From JALYYC01 sp963795805 (GTDB lineage: Bacteria > Chloroflexota > Dormibacteria > CF-121), in assembly GCA_963795805.1 (NCBI GenBank), contig CAWCIV010000004.1, positions 1,441,486 through 1,505,485 of the forward strand: a stretch of DNA of 64,000 nt, given 5' to 3'. Below are positions 49,479 to 60,892 of this stretch, piece by piece. Under the pieces are notes generated by a model. The model was given only the letters and a program-made list of their open reading frames with translations, had not been told where the DNA came from and made no database searches. How positions within the stretch are numbered: the first letter of the stretch is position 1; the number at the start of each line of letters is the position of its first letter. Made by a program: the position numbers and the translations under genes.

Positions 49479-51650
49479 ACCTTTTGGGACTGGCGGTCAA
49501 GGCTGATGGAGCAGCCGGCCGGAAGGTACGGGAAATCCGCTCTTCGACCTGATCCAGGACTTCTCTCCGGACTGACGTCCCAAGCAGGGCCTTGAAAGCG
49601 TCTCCTCGAACCTGAACCGCTTGGTGCTGTTGACCGATGAAGTCGAGGACGGTCAAACCGGCTTTGCCTTCGGACACGCCGGAGACCGCGGCCGAGCTGC
49701 TGCAAGAAAGACAATGGGGCTCTCCGTGGGACGCTAGAAACATGACCGTATCGATATCGGGAATATCCAGGCCCTCGTTGAATAGGTCGACCGAGAAGAT
49801 GACGTTGATCTTGCCGTTTCGCAGGCTCCTCAGCGCTTGCGCGCGATCGGCGTCGCTCGGACATGCCAGAAACGGCGAGGGAGGGAATTCCGGCTGGTCG
49901 AGAAGCGCTCGGCCATGTACTTGGCGTGCTGCGACGCTTACGCAGAATCCCAGGGCCTTCATCCGCTCTGGGTTCTCAACGATCTCCGAATCGCGTTGAG
50001 AATGTTTCGGACCCGTATGTCGTTGCCAGTGTAGATGTGGGTGAGCTGCTTCGCTGCGTATCCGCCGCGCGCACCAGGTCAGACCCTGAAAGTCGACCCC
50101 GTCGGAAACGCCGAAATACTGGAAGGGGCAAAGAGTCCTTGTCAGGGCATCCCAGAGGCGCAGTTCGACCGCGATATGTCCGTCGAACCAGCGCTTGATA
50201 TCGAGCCCATCGGTACGCTCGGGGGTTCGCGGTCATCCCGACAAGGAGACTGGGCTTTAAATGATCGAGCAACGCAGTGTATACGTAGGTGCTTCGGCAT
50301 GATGGAATTCGTCGACGATCACGACGTCGTAGAAATCTGGCGCCATGGTCTGCCAGGGTCGTGTTGATGAAGCGATTGAATCGAGGCAAAGACATGCTTC
50401 CCGCCGCGAGGCTGCTCGCCCGCGACCATGAGCTCACCGAAGTTCGGCATCGTCGGAGGACATTCCGGAAGGTGACAAGACTTTGTCTCAGGATCTCCTG
50501 GCGGTGCGCGACGAAGAGGAGGGAAGCGCCGGGCCACTCTCGCGGCTACTTGCTTGTAATCGAAGGCAGACACGACGGTCTTGCCGCTGCCTGTGGCCGC
50601 CACGATCAAGTTCTTCCAGCGGTTGTGAACCGTCCGCTCCACCTCAAGCCGGTAGAGCATCTCTCGCTGAGAGCGGGTAGGGCTGCGAGTTCGAAGGGAA
50701 GCAGGTCTGTCGTCGCTGTCGTGGTTCTCCCGGGCAATAGCTGCATCAAAGGCATCCTTCTCGTAGGCCTCGAAGCGGGGATCCTCCCAGTACGTGGCGA
50801 AACACTGACGCGGAACCTTTCCAGCAGGTCTGGCAGAGCTCGCCTCGGATAGCCGGACGTTCCATTCCAGACCCTCGTGAAGCGCCGTATGCGTCAAATT
50901 GGAGGATCCGATGTAGGCGGTCGAGAAACCGCTAGTTTCGCGTGAACAGCCAGGCCTTCGCATGAAGGCGAGTAAAGCCAGTGTCATACGAAACCTTTAT
51001 TTGCTACGCCGATCTTTGCCAACTCCTCCAGGGCTCGAACGTCGGTGGTGCCCGTATAGGTCGTGCGTTATCAGGCGAACTCGCACTCCTCGTTCACGGA
51101 GCCGGCGAAGCTGGTCCAGGAAAATCCGAATCCCGCTCCAAACGACAAACGCGCAGAGGAGGTCGACGCCATCGGCGGACTCCAGTTCCTTTTTAATCGA
51201 GGAGCCGAAGGCAGGCTCTTGTTTCGCGGCAACGAGCAGCGCGTTTTGACTCAGCGGGATGTCCGGCCTGACCGAGGTGAGTGAGGCCTCCTAGTCCGCC
51301 GCCTAGAGCTTGCAGGACTTCGAGTCAGTTGCTGCGACTCCCTTGTCGACGGTCTGATCAGCAAAAATGTGCAAGTTCCGGGCGCAGGCCGCAACCAAGT
51401 TTTGGACGAGATCGTTAACGATGGCGACCTGACGCCCAGGATCTGCCTGAAAATGAGGGTGCCATCAAGACCTTTTCGACCAGCGTGCCGACATGGCTCG
51501 CCAAAATGCGGGCGGCATCGGCCCGATCAACCTTGTCCAGGCGGACCAGCTTCTCGTCGGTCGGGAGCCTCGCCGCGCAGGTGGTCGGTGAGGATGGCCT
51601 CGTACAGGCCTGCGGCGAGCTCGCCGCTGCCGGCAGCTTCGGGCATTCAC
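49479..51650 (-). pseudogene. degraded PLD-SF2 helicase gene (DUF3427-like architecture)
   Basis: Reading the minus strand with several frame changes gives, in order: an N-terminal helix (DEKLVRLDKVDRADAARIL, about 51500-51620), a phospholipase-D-like segment (IKKELESADGVDLLCAFVVW, then AYIGSSNLTHTALHEGLEWN, near 50880-51230), a DEAD/DEAH helicase (AATGSGKTVVSAFDY; TYTALLDHLKPSLLVGMT) and a helicase C-domain (NVIFSVDLFNEGLDIPDIDT, LRNGK, DFIGQQH; near 49640-49850). Together this matches the family of PLD-helicase fusion proteins common in defence islands. The gene has many shifts and is not functional as sequenced. It could extend into the remnants downstream. Confidence 0.75.
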
Positions 51651-51728
51651 CTACAGTATCGGGTGCGTCGGCTTGCGACAGACAGCTGTCAAAGGCCAAC
51701 CGTAGAGTGAACCTGGGGTAGAGGGCAG

Positions 51729-54700
51729 ATGCAGTTTCTTGAAGGGCGCCTGATCGTGAGCCCGTCCGATTTGACGGGCTTTCTCGAGTGCGAGCACCTG
51801 ACGCAGCTCGAGCTCAGCGCTGCCCGGGGCGAGATCACCCGCCCGGAGCGGGACGACCCGATGCTGGACATGCTCAGCCGCCGCGGGCTGGAGCACGAGG
51901 GCAGGCACCTGGCCGGCCTCAAGGCGACCGGCCTGAAGACCGTCGAGTTCCCGTTCCCCGATGGCACGCTCGCCAACCTGGAGAAGGCTCACGCCGACAC
52001 CGTCGCCGCCATGCAGGCCGGCGTCCACATCATCTATCAGGGCACCTTCTTCGACGGCCGCTGGCGCTGCCATCCCGACTTCCTGATCCGGGTCGACCGG
52101 CCCAGCAAGCTGGGCGACTACAGCTACGAGGTTTCCGATGCCAAGCTGGCGCGGAAGGCAAAGGCGGCGGCCGTCCTGCAGTGCTGCGTCTATTCGGAGC
52201 AGCTGGCCGCCATCCAGGGCGTCGATCCCGAGCACCTGACCCTGATCCTGGGCGACGACACCGAGGAAGAGCTCCGCTTCAAGGACTACGGCGCCTACTA
52301 CCGGAGCGTCAAGCGCCGCTTCGAGGAGACGGTACTGGCGCCGGCCGTCCAGACCTACCCCGATCCGGTCGACCACTGCCGGATCTGCCGCTGGATCGAC
52401 AGTCTGCGAGCTGCGCCGGCGGAAGGACGACCACCTCTGCCTCGTGGCCGGCATGCGCCGCGACCAGACCAGGCGCCTGCAATTGGCCGGCATTCCGACC
52501 ATGGCCGCGCTGGCCACCAGCCCGCCAGATCCGGTTCAGGGCATCAATGAGGAAGCTCTCGCCCGGCTACGGCAACAGGCCAAGCTCCAGGTCGAGCGTA
52601 AGGACGGCCGACGAGCTGAACTATCGAGGTGCTGGCTCCACTTGGACGAGCACCTCGGCTTTCGAGGCGCTGCCCGAGCCGACGCCCGCCGACCTGTTCT
52701 TCGACATGGAAGGCGACCCGTTTGTCGGCGAGGACGGTCTCGAGTACCTCTTCGGAATCACCGAGATGGTGGAGGGGAGCCCTCGCCACCATGCCTTCTG
52801 GGCGCACGATGCCCAGGCCGAGAAGCGCGCCTTCGAGGAGGTGATGGACTTCCTCATCGAGCGGCTCGATCGCAATCCCGACCTGCATGTCTATCACTAC
52901 GCCGCCTACGAGCCGAACGCGCTCAAGGCGCTGTCAGGCACCTACGCGACGCGCGAGCAGGAGGTCGACCGGCTGCTGCGCGGGCGCGTCCTGGTCGACC
53001 TGTATCGCGTGGTCCGGCAGTCCGTCCAGGTCGGGACCGAGTCCTATTCCCTCAAGGAGCTGGAAGCGCTCTACCGCGAAGGCAAGCGCACCACCGAGAT
53101 CGTCGATGCCGCGTCCAGCATCGTCGCCTACGAGGAATGGCTCGACTCGCGCGATCAGCGGAAGCTCGACGAGATCCTCGCCTACAACGCGGACGACTGC
53201 CTCTCGACGGCCCAGCTGCGCGACTGGCTGGAGGCCCGGCGTCTCGAAGCGATCGCAAAATACGGCGAGATCGCTCGACCTGGACCCGAGAAGACCGAGC
53301 CCAGCGAGAACCTGCGCGATATCGACCAGCGCACCGCCGTCGTCTTGGACAAGCTGCTGGCCGGCGTCCCGGAGGAAGAGGAGAAGCGAACGCCGGAGCA
53401 GCAGGCTCGCTACCTGCTCGCCCACAGCCTCAACTGGCACCGGCGCGAGGCGAAGTCTGAATGGTGGGAGTACTACAGAAAGGGCACGCTCACCGACGAG
53501 CAGCTGATGGCCGACCCCGATTCGATCGGCGGTCTCGAGTTCCGCGGCGAGGTTCGCCAGGAAAAGCGGTCAAACGTCTTCCGCTACTACTTCGACCCGA
53601 CCCAGGAGTACAAGGTCGCGGTCGGCGACACGCCGCACGACCCCCGGCGACTGGAGGGGGCCGGCACCGTCGTCGACCTCGACGGGATCGCCGGCTGGAT
53701 CGATCTCAGCCGGGGCAAACAGTCCGAAGTACCGCACCCCACATCGCTGATACCCGCGAGTCCGATCCCGACCAACGACCAGCGGGACGCGCTCCTTCGC
53801 CTGGGGCAGCACGTCGTCGGATCAGGGATTCAGCGGACCGGGCCAGTTTCGGGCGGCGCGCGATCTCCTCCGGCTCGAGCCGCCACGCATCGAGGGCGTC
53901 ATCGAGGGAGCGCCGCTTGTTCAGGCGGGCGAACGGGCGAGAGACGTCGCCGTGTTGCTCGCGCCCCGACTCGACGGCACCTACCTCGCGATCCAGGGGC
54001 CGCCCGGATCAGGCAAGACCACCATCGGCGCCGAGATCATCCTCGAGCTGGTCAAGGCGGGCAAGCGCGTCGGGATCACCGCCAACAGCCACAAGGTCAT
54101 CGGCAACCTGCTGGACAAGATGATGGAGGTGGCGAGGCTGCGCGGCCAGCCGATCCGCGCCATCCAGAAGGCGGACGAGCGCGACCGGTGCGCGTCCAAG
54201 GAGGTCCAGTGCTCAGGGAGCTCAACGACCGTTGAGACGGCGCTAAACGATGGCGACGTCGACATTGTCGCCGGGACGACCTGGCTGTTCGCGCGCCCGA
54301 CCTTTCCGGCCAAGCTCGATTACCTGGTCGTGGACGAAGCCGGCCAGATGGCGCTGGCAAACGTCCTTGCCATTGCCGGCGTCACGCAGAACTTCATCTT
54401 CCTCGGCGATCCGAACCAGCTCAGCCAGCCCAGCCATGGCATTCACCCGCCGGGCGTCAACCTTTCGGTGCTCGATCACGTCATCCAGGACGAGCCCACC
54501 ATGCCGGTGCACTACGGGCTCTTCCTCGAGACGACCTACCGGCTGCACCCGTCGGTTTGTGCCTTCATCTCGGAGGCGTTCTACGACGGCAAGCTGGAGC
54601 CGGACGAGTCAACGAAGCGCCAGGCACTCGCCACCAGCAATGGCAGTGGGGGAGTGGGCCTCCGGTACTTGCCCGTCGACCATGCGGGCAACCGAACGCT

Positions 54701-55121
54701 TTCCCCGGAAGAGGCCGACCGGGTCAACGGCCTATTCGGCGCCCTGCTCGGCCTTCCATGGACCAATCGTGAAGGCAAGTCAGGTCCGCTCGCGATTGAT
54801 GACATCCTGGTGGTGGCGCCCTACAACGCCCAGGTCCGCCGCCTGATCGAGACCCTGCCCGACAACGCGAGAGTCGGAACGGTCGACAAATTCCAGGGCC
54901 AGGAAGCGCCCGTGGTCATCTATTCGATGGCCACGTCCTCCGTCGACGACGCTCCCCGAGGCATGGACTTCCTCTTCAGCCTGAACCGGCTGAACGTTGC
55001 CGCCTCCCGCGCGCAAGGCCTTGTGCTCCTCATCTGCAGTCCCGAACTCCTCAAGGCCCGATGCCGGACGCCCGACCAGATGCGCCTGGCAAGCGCGCTC
55101 TGCCGCCTAGTTGAACTGTAG
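51729..55121 (+). pseudogene. RecB-like nuclease - SF1 helicase gene (TM0106 family) with three frame disruptions
   Basis: Joined across three shifts this is one protein of about 1130 residues. An N-terminal RecB-like nuclease of the TM0106 family (DLTGFLECEHLTQLELS; PDFLIRVDRP; YSYEVSDAKLA; HCRICRWID with a Cys pair that suggests Fe-S or Zn) is followed by an RNase H-like/exonuclease stretch (LFFDMEGDPFVGEDGLEYLF, AYNADDCLSTAQL), then an SF1 helicase (Walker A GPPGSGKTTIGAE, Walker B YLVVDEAGQMA, motif III FLGDPNQLSQ, GTVDKFQGQEAPVVIYS). The shifts each behave as one added base (near 52403, 52660 and 53820). I report it as a pseudogene because of these, though sequence error is a serious alternative. 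Confidence 0.82.
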
Positions 55122-55332
55122 CCGCGGCGACGAGATCCCCGAGTGGGTGGCCCGTGGCCATACCGTGCGGCCGGCCCTAGACCCTCGTCGGGTCGAGCAC
55201 TACTATGCAGGCGTGGGCCCGAGGTGCTGATGGTGATATGAATACAAAGCGGGCGCAGGAGCAAGCCGAGAAAGATCGATTCGACCTGGGATCTTAATAT
55301 ACGCCCTACCAACCCCGCTTGCACGCTCGGCG

Positions 55333-57880
55333 ATGCGAGTGCTGAGGTCGAAACTCGATGAAAGAGTCGAGCGATTTTATGCCCTTCAGTATCTAGGCGA
55401 AAGTTTTCTCAAATATACCGCTACACTGTTTCATTCAGTCGTCCGTCCCCTAGACCACGATGGCTGGCATTACTGGGGTTATCGGCCGCGGCTCGGAGCG
55501 ATGGGCTCGGTGTGTGGAAAGAAGCGCTATTTGGCCTCGAAGAAGCGGCTAGACGAGGAAGGCTGACTGCGTCCTTAGACATCTAATTGATTGGTATGCG
55601 CTGGCAGCGAGTGGCAGTAAAAGGCGAGACTGAGTGGTTTTCCGGCGTGAACCGCGGGCAAGGGAGCTATTTGAGATTCTGGAGTCAGGCCCGGCAGAGC
55701 GAGCTCCAACTGTACGAGGCCTACTAGCGCTTCTAGTTGTATTGCGAAACAAGACACGCGGACACGGCGCTGTCCAAAGGGATTTCTATGACGCGGCGAA
55801 CCCAATTCTTGAGGACGTGCTGTGTCAATTAATGAAGAACGCGCCGGTTCTAACGCCGAAGCTCCTTTGGTGTGAATCGGTTAACGGAGGCATAGCGGCG
55901 AGAAACTTACGTGGACCTGCGCCGTCGAGATGCCGAGGCCCGCCCCGCAGAGTATGTCGGGAATGGGTTGCAGGTTGAGTTTGTCGAGGAAGGCTGGGCC
56001 ATTAACTTTTCTCCACTGCTCAAGTACGTGCCTTCGTCGGATGCATGCCTCTTCGCTAACGGAAATTGGAAGGGCAGGTCGTGCGAGGCACTTGACGACT
56101 AAACGGGGAAACAGTATCGGATGGAGCGCCGGAATTTACCACACCCCCCGCTCCATTGCAACGAAGCGAAACCGCTGGCGCCTCACTGTATGGTTGCCGA
56201 GACCGGTGCTTACCACAACTTGCCTGAGCTTGCTTATGGCTATGTTGAAAGAAACTCGCTTGAAGCGTCAGATTAAGGAACTGCTCGTTGATCGGCAACA
56301 CCGCGTAATTACCCTGCATGGCATGGGTGGCGTTGGAAAGACTAGTTTGGCACTCAACTAGGCCACCGACCGAGCTCTGCTCTCGCTCGATGTCTGTTCG
56401 ACCTAATAAATTGGTTTCTCTGCGCGCGACGTTGATCTGCTGGTAGCTGGACCAGAGAAGGGCGCGCGAAATCCAGGATATACAGGACATAGCCGAGCAA
56501 TATGCTCGGTTACTTGGCGTCGCCGAATCTCGCCTTGAAGCGCTGAAGCCGTTCGCGGCCGAGGTTAGCGAACCGAACAACAAGATGTTGCTCGTGATGG
56601 ACAACTTCGAGACGCTTGATGACCCCGAAAGCGTCCATGCGTATCTCGATGCGACTGCAATTCTTCCAAACAAGGTCCTAATTACGAGTCGGCTGCGAGC
56701 ATACAAAGGTGACTATCCGGTCGAGGTCCTAGGAATGGAACGTCCCGAAGCCGAGCAACTGCTTTTGGCGGAGGCTCGACGAGTCCATTGCGAGCCACGA
56801 ATGACTCCAGACACGATTAAGCGGATCTACAGCTACACCAGTGGTCTCCCGTATCCGATGAAGCTGGCCGTCTCTCAATTGAGTCGAAGAATTCCTATTG
56901 GCCAAATACTGGATGCTTCAGTCGCCGAGGATAAGATCCTGGAGGCGCTTTTTAGGCGCTCCTACGAATCCCTAAGCTACGAAGGCAAGCGCCTTTTCCT
57001 TATGGTTGGTAACCTCGGCGGCGGAGCCATCAGTACGATTCCCATTCGGACCGTATTTGCGGCAGCAGGTTACAAGTTTGAACCGGCCCTTGATGAGTGC
57101 GAGCGCTCATCTCTTCTGGCAATAGCCCCTGAACATGGAAGAGAGTGCGTTCGAATGCCACAAGTTGCCAGGAAGTTTGTCGAGCGCCAACTACCGATCG
57201 CCGAAGACACGCTTTTCCTCGAGCGCGACCTAAACCTGATCAAGGAGACTTATCGGGATCGGAACAGCGAACAGGAAGCTGCAATGGAATGGGCGATACA
57301 AATTGCGGCGAGCATAGCAACCACACGAGAACCCGAGCGACGGATGGAACTTGTAAAAGTGTTGGAAGCCTTAGCCACCGAGTTTGCAGCCGCATGGCGC
57401 GTCATCGTCGAGCTGCGAACTGCTCTTCCAGACACCCCAAGTAGGATCCGAGAGGCTTACCAAAGAGCCCTAGAAAATGACCCGAACAGCGGCGAGTTAT
57501 TAGAGTCCTGGGCGAAATTTGAAGGCAATCAGGGACAGACAAAGCGGGAGGTGGAACTCTCGTCCGAGCCGCCGAGCAAAAACCCAACGACATTGGGTTC
57601 AATAGCTTCGCGGCAGGAAAGATAGCGTATTTGATCAATTCGAGCCGCGCGGAGTACCCGGTTGAAATTCGCCCGGTCTGGACGTCAACGGTGAGATCAA
57701 ACCTCGAGGGCCACTTTGATGAGCTGCACGCAAGTCCCCTTGCGCGACTTGGCTGGCTCTATTGGCTCGAGAATGACCCTTTCAATGCTGAGCGCTGCGC
57801 TACTCGCGGCCTACAGCTTGATTCAAAGCATGAGCATTGTTTGAACATTATCCGAAATGTTAAGCAGCGCCGCGAGTTTC
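55333..57880 (+). pseudogene. STAND (NB-ARC-type) ATPase with HEPN-like N-terminal domain, frame-disrupted
   Basis: Fragments in order are KLDERVERFYALQYLGES, LLALLVVLRNKTRGHGAV, INFSPLLKYVPSSDACLF, YHNLPELAYGYVERNS, P-loop ITLHGMGGVGKTSLALN, then a long frame from 56585 with LLVMDNFETL (Walker B) and KVLITSRL (sensor) and a C-terminal region ending in TPR-like LARLGWLYWLENDPF. RNKTRGH fits the R-x4-6-H signature of HEPN RNases. The series matches STAND NTPases, which sense invaders and trigger abortive responses. Stops at about 55566, 55978, 56100 and 56360 and frame changes split it. The DNA is AT-richer than its surroundings, which suggests transfer. Confidence 0.72.
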
Positions 57881-58021
57881 GGATGCGAAATGACTGCCGA
57901 GAGTTCAATCGAAAGCCCGGACTTACTACTGCATGTTGTCAGCTACGTGTCGATCTTCACGACGCCGCCCTATGGCAAGATTTCCCTGTCGTCCTTTGTA
58001 CCGCTTACCAGCATGCTTTAG

Positions 58022-58273
58022 ATGAACCGATCTCGAAGTAACGAAAGACTCGAGCGATGGCTGTTCGATGCTCTTAACTCCCTTGGCGGCAAGGGAACTA
58101 TCGTTGAGATTTGTCGGACTGTCTGGTTGAATCACGAGTCGGAATTGCGGTCGAGTGAGAAGCTGTTTTTCACCTGGCAGTATCAAGTCCGATGGTTGGC
58201 TACGGAGTTGCGTAAGGGCGGCGTAATCCGTCCGGCCAAGCTTTCCCCTCGTGGCGTTTGGCAATTGAAGTGA
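58022..58273 (+). CDS. winged-helix protein resembling the Mrr N-terminal domain
   Basis: The 83-residue protein has the text LFDALNSLGGKGTIVEIC, LFFTWQYQVRWLATELRK and VIRPAKLSPRGVWQLK, very like the winged-helix DNA-recognition domain that precedes the nuclease in Mrr-type restriction enzymes. No nuclease domain follows in any frame. It could be a separate DNA-binding subunit or what is left of an Mrr-like gene. It lies just upstream of a methyltransferase remnant. Confidence 0.6.
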   Translation: MNRSRSNERLERWLFDALNSLGGKGTIVEICRTVWLNHESELRSSEKLFFTWQYQVRWLATELRKGGVIRPAKLSPRGVWQLK

Positions 58274-58291
58274 CACTGGCTGTCGGCAATT

Positions 58292-59825
58292 ATGAGTTCC
58301 CGACCGAACCAGGTGCAAGTGGTTCCGAGTGCTTTCAGCGTCGAGGAAGTCCGCCCGATTCCTGGCGGGGAGCATGATGGCTTGGGGCTTGATCAACACC
58401 AACGTCGTCGAATGCTCTGTACCGGGATTCGGCTGATCCGGATCTGATTTGGCAAGGCGTCTTCAGCTTCCTTCCTCTGCACTCGTTGCTGCCGGGCACG
58501 CGCACGGGGTTTACACATGGTCTGTTCAGGTTCCCCGCAAAAATGCACCCGCCACTAGTGCGCGCCCTGCTAAAACGCTACACGCGGGCCAACGACATTG
58601 TTCTTGATCCTTTTGCAGGAAGCGGAACGCTTCTTGTCGAGGCGATAGCGGCTCGTCGGCGGGCCATTGGCACCGATATAATACCCCCTTTCAGTCTTCC
58701 TGGCGCGTGTGAAAGCGAGAGCCTACAATATCGATCGCCTAAAGAAAGCGTTCCTTAACCTCGAGAAGACCCTCCTCTTGCGTGCGCGAGCCGGACCGAT
58801 ATTATGTACCGATCCAAGGACGACCTCGCGCCCGAGTACGTGAGGCGAGAGCTGAAATCACTTGGGTTTCCGGACGTACCCAATCGGGAACATTGGTTCA
58901 ACGGGTATGTGATTGTTGATCTGGCGCGCTTGATGAGCGTAATCCGACGTCAAGAACGGGACAGGCCGAACGCGCCTTCTTTACCGCGTGCGCCTTGGCT
59001 ATCGTCCGCACGGTCTGTCGAGCAGACCCAGTTCCGGCTTCGGGGCTAGAGGTGACTAGCCGGATGCTCCAGCTTGAGGTAGAGGGTCGCCGCATTGACG
59101 TTGTTCGCACATTTCTTCGTCACGCGCGTAGGGAGCTCGCGGGCGTTGAGGAACTGGACAATGCGCGAATTGCCGGGTTAGGGGGCGTGCCTACGGTGAG
59201 GCTCCTGGATGTCCGGTCGCTAACCAGGCATCGTAACCAATTCTTGGCTAGCCGGGAGAAGGTAGATTGCATTCTCACGTCACCTCCCTCATTGGTGCGA
59301 TTCAATACCTGAGGCGGCATCGATTGGAAAGGAGCATGTTGAACGGGGCGTCTCGACTGGTGCGCTTGCCGGAATCGTACATAGGTCGCCGAATCGAGAC
59401 TGAATGGCGCAGGCGCTTCGGATATTCTAGGCCGTCGATCGTGGCTGCTCCGGCTTACGAAAAAGTCGCCGATGGCTGGACAGGCTGCTATTGCCTATTT
59501 CTCTGAACTATCGGCGGCGTTAAACAGCATGGGGCGGTTGCTTGCCAGGGACGGACACATGCTCGTGTTTGTGGGAGATACCAGACTTTTAGGGGTACGC
59601 GTTCCGATAGCAGAGACGCTGCCGGCCTTACTGGACCGGAAATTCAAGCTAGTCGGATTTTACCGTTATCGGCTGCGGAATCGTTATATGTCCTATCAGA
59701 GGCACAACGGAACGGGGATAATTCACGAAACTGTCCTCGTTTTCCGACCTCTGCCAGGGGGCACGCAGACAAACCGGCCGTCGCGCAGACCGCGGCCAAG
59801 AGTCGCGGCGGGCGAGGATGAGTGA
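58292..59825 (+). pseudogene. DNA methyltransferase gene, frame-disrupted
   Basis: Reading across at least four shifts gives a protein of about 510 residues. N-terminal fragments precede FRFPAKMHPPLVRALLKR, motif I DIVLDPFAGSGTLLVEA, RRAIGTDI, a helical insert (RELKSLGFPDVPNREHWF; LEVEGRRIDVVRTFLRHA), motif IV ILTSPPS and, in a later frame, the C-terminal GRLLARDGHMLVFVGDTRL and IIHETVLVFRPLP. In SPPY-type enzymes the fourth residue is Tyr; here the frame shift right after SPP changes it. The motif I before motif IV order fits amino-methyltransferases acting on A or C. It converges with the end of the minus-strand operon, 3 nt away. Confidence 0.75.
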
Positions 59826-59827
59826 AT

Positions 59828-60892
59828 CTAGCCTACTGCCTTGCGGGTAAGGTCGAGCTTCAGATATGCGGGTCGGCCTCTCCTATCAACGTGAAACCGG
59901 ATCGATCGTGGATCACGACGCTGCGCCGAAGTTAGAGCTTCCAGGATGCGGTCGTAGGGAATCACCTTGCCGCGGCGTTGCAACCAATCGATTTGAAGCG
60001 TCTCAACGAGGGTTCCAAGGGAACACAGAGGAACTCCGGTGCTCATCACGTGTTCGTAGTACGGTTGGATTAGCTCGATCACGTTCATATCCGACCAGTC
60101 GCCGTGCCCACGAGTATCCTCATGGATACCCAAAGCCGCCGCGGCGACTTCAATGAATCGCTTCTCGGCAATGACTCGCTCAAGGCTTACCGCGTCGCCC
60201 ACTTCTTCAACGAAGGACCTTACCCGATCAAACCCATTCTCAGAAGGAGCCCTAAGATGCGGCCATTACCGGTGTCTTCCTTCGCAAGGAGTCCTACGCG
60301 ATAAAGCGTCTGAGCGTGGACAAACACCTTGTGTGCCCCGCTCTTGCCGGAATATCCCGTCTCGTCGAGCCGCTTCAATTGTCGCCGCAGTTCCACACGC
60401 TCATCAATCCGCGTTACCAGCTGCGCGTATTGCTTATACGCCTCCGTAAACATCTCCTGCGCAACTGAATTCCAGTCATCGCCGTTAGCTGGAAGAGAGC
60501 CTCGGTTTAAGACGTAGTTGCATAAGTAGCCGAGGGCCGCTCCGTCGGCTTCTAGAAATATGCGCAAGTAGAAGATCCTGCTGCGTTCGTCGAGCTGCAT
60601 GGCGGTTTCCCAGTCGTCGCTCTTGATCGAGGCTACCAAGCTCAGCAAATGACCCTTGTCAGCCCAGGCGTTCTGTGCGGAAACGAGGGACAGGGACTGG
60701 CCAGACCACTGCATAGCCGCCCGCCGCAGCGTTGAAGCTTTTTCGCAGCTTTCGGATCTCGCGGGCTAGGCGTTCGGCGACTTGGTCAGGATATGCGGAC
60801 TGTACCGGTGACGTACACGCTGCGACCAACAAGGTCATGTACGCAGGCTCGTCGACCTGATAATGAGTCCGCAAGACAATTCGTGGTGGCAT
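59828..60892 (-). pseudogene. unknown protein at the end of the HerA operon, two frame disruptions
   Basis: Three minus-strand frames read consecutively: ATG at 60892 MPPRIVLRTHYQVDEPAYMT then ERLAREIRKLRKSFNAA; then WSGQSLSLVSAQNAWADKG through AHKVFVHAQTLYRVGLLAK (60714-60220); then GDAVSLERVIAEKRFIEVAA through RFHVDRRGRPAYLKLDL (60202-59828). The joins near 60715 and 60235 look like simple shifts. Combined length would be about 350 residues, mostly helical. I do not recognise a domain. ATG follows the HerA stop directly, so it belongs to the same transcript. Confidence 0.6.

Noticed and set aside
51788..54235. 815-codon open frame starting at 51788
   Set aside because: Only its middle part (about 52660-53820) reads as the helicase protein; the ends read as Arg/Pro/Gly-rich noise and belong to the neighbouring frames of one disrupted gene.
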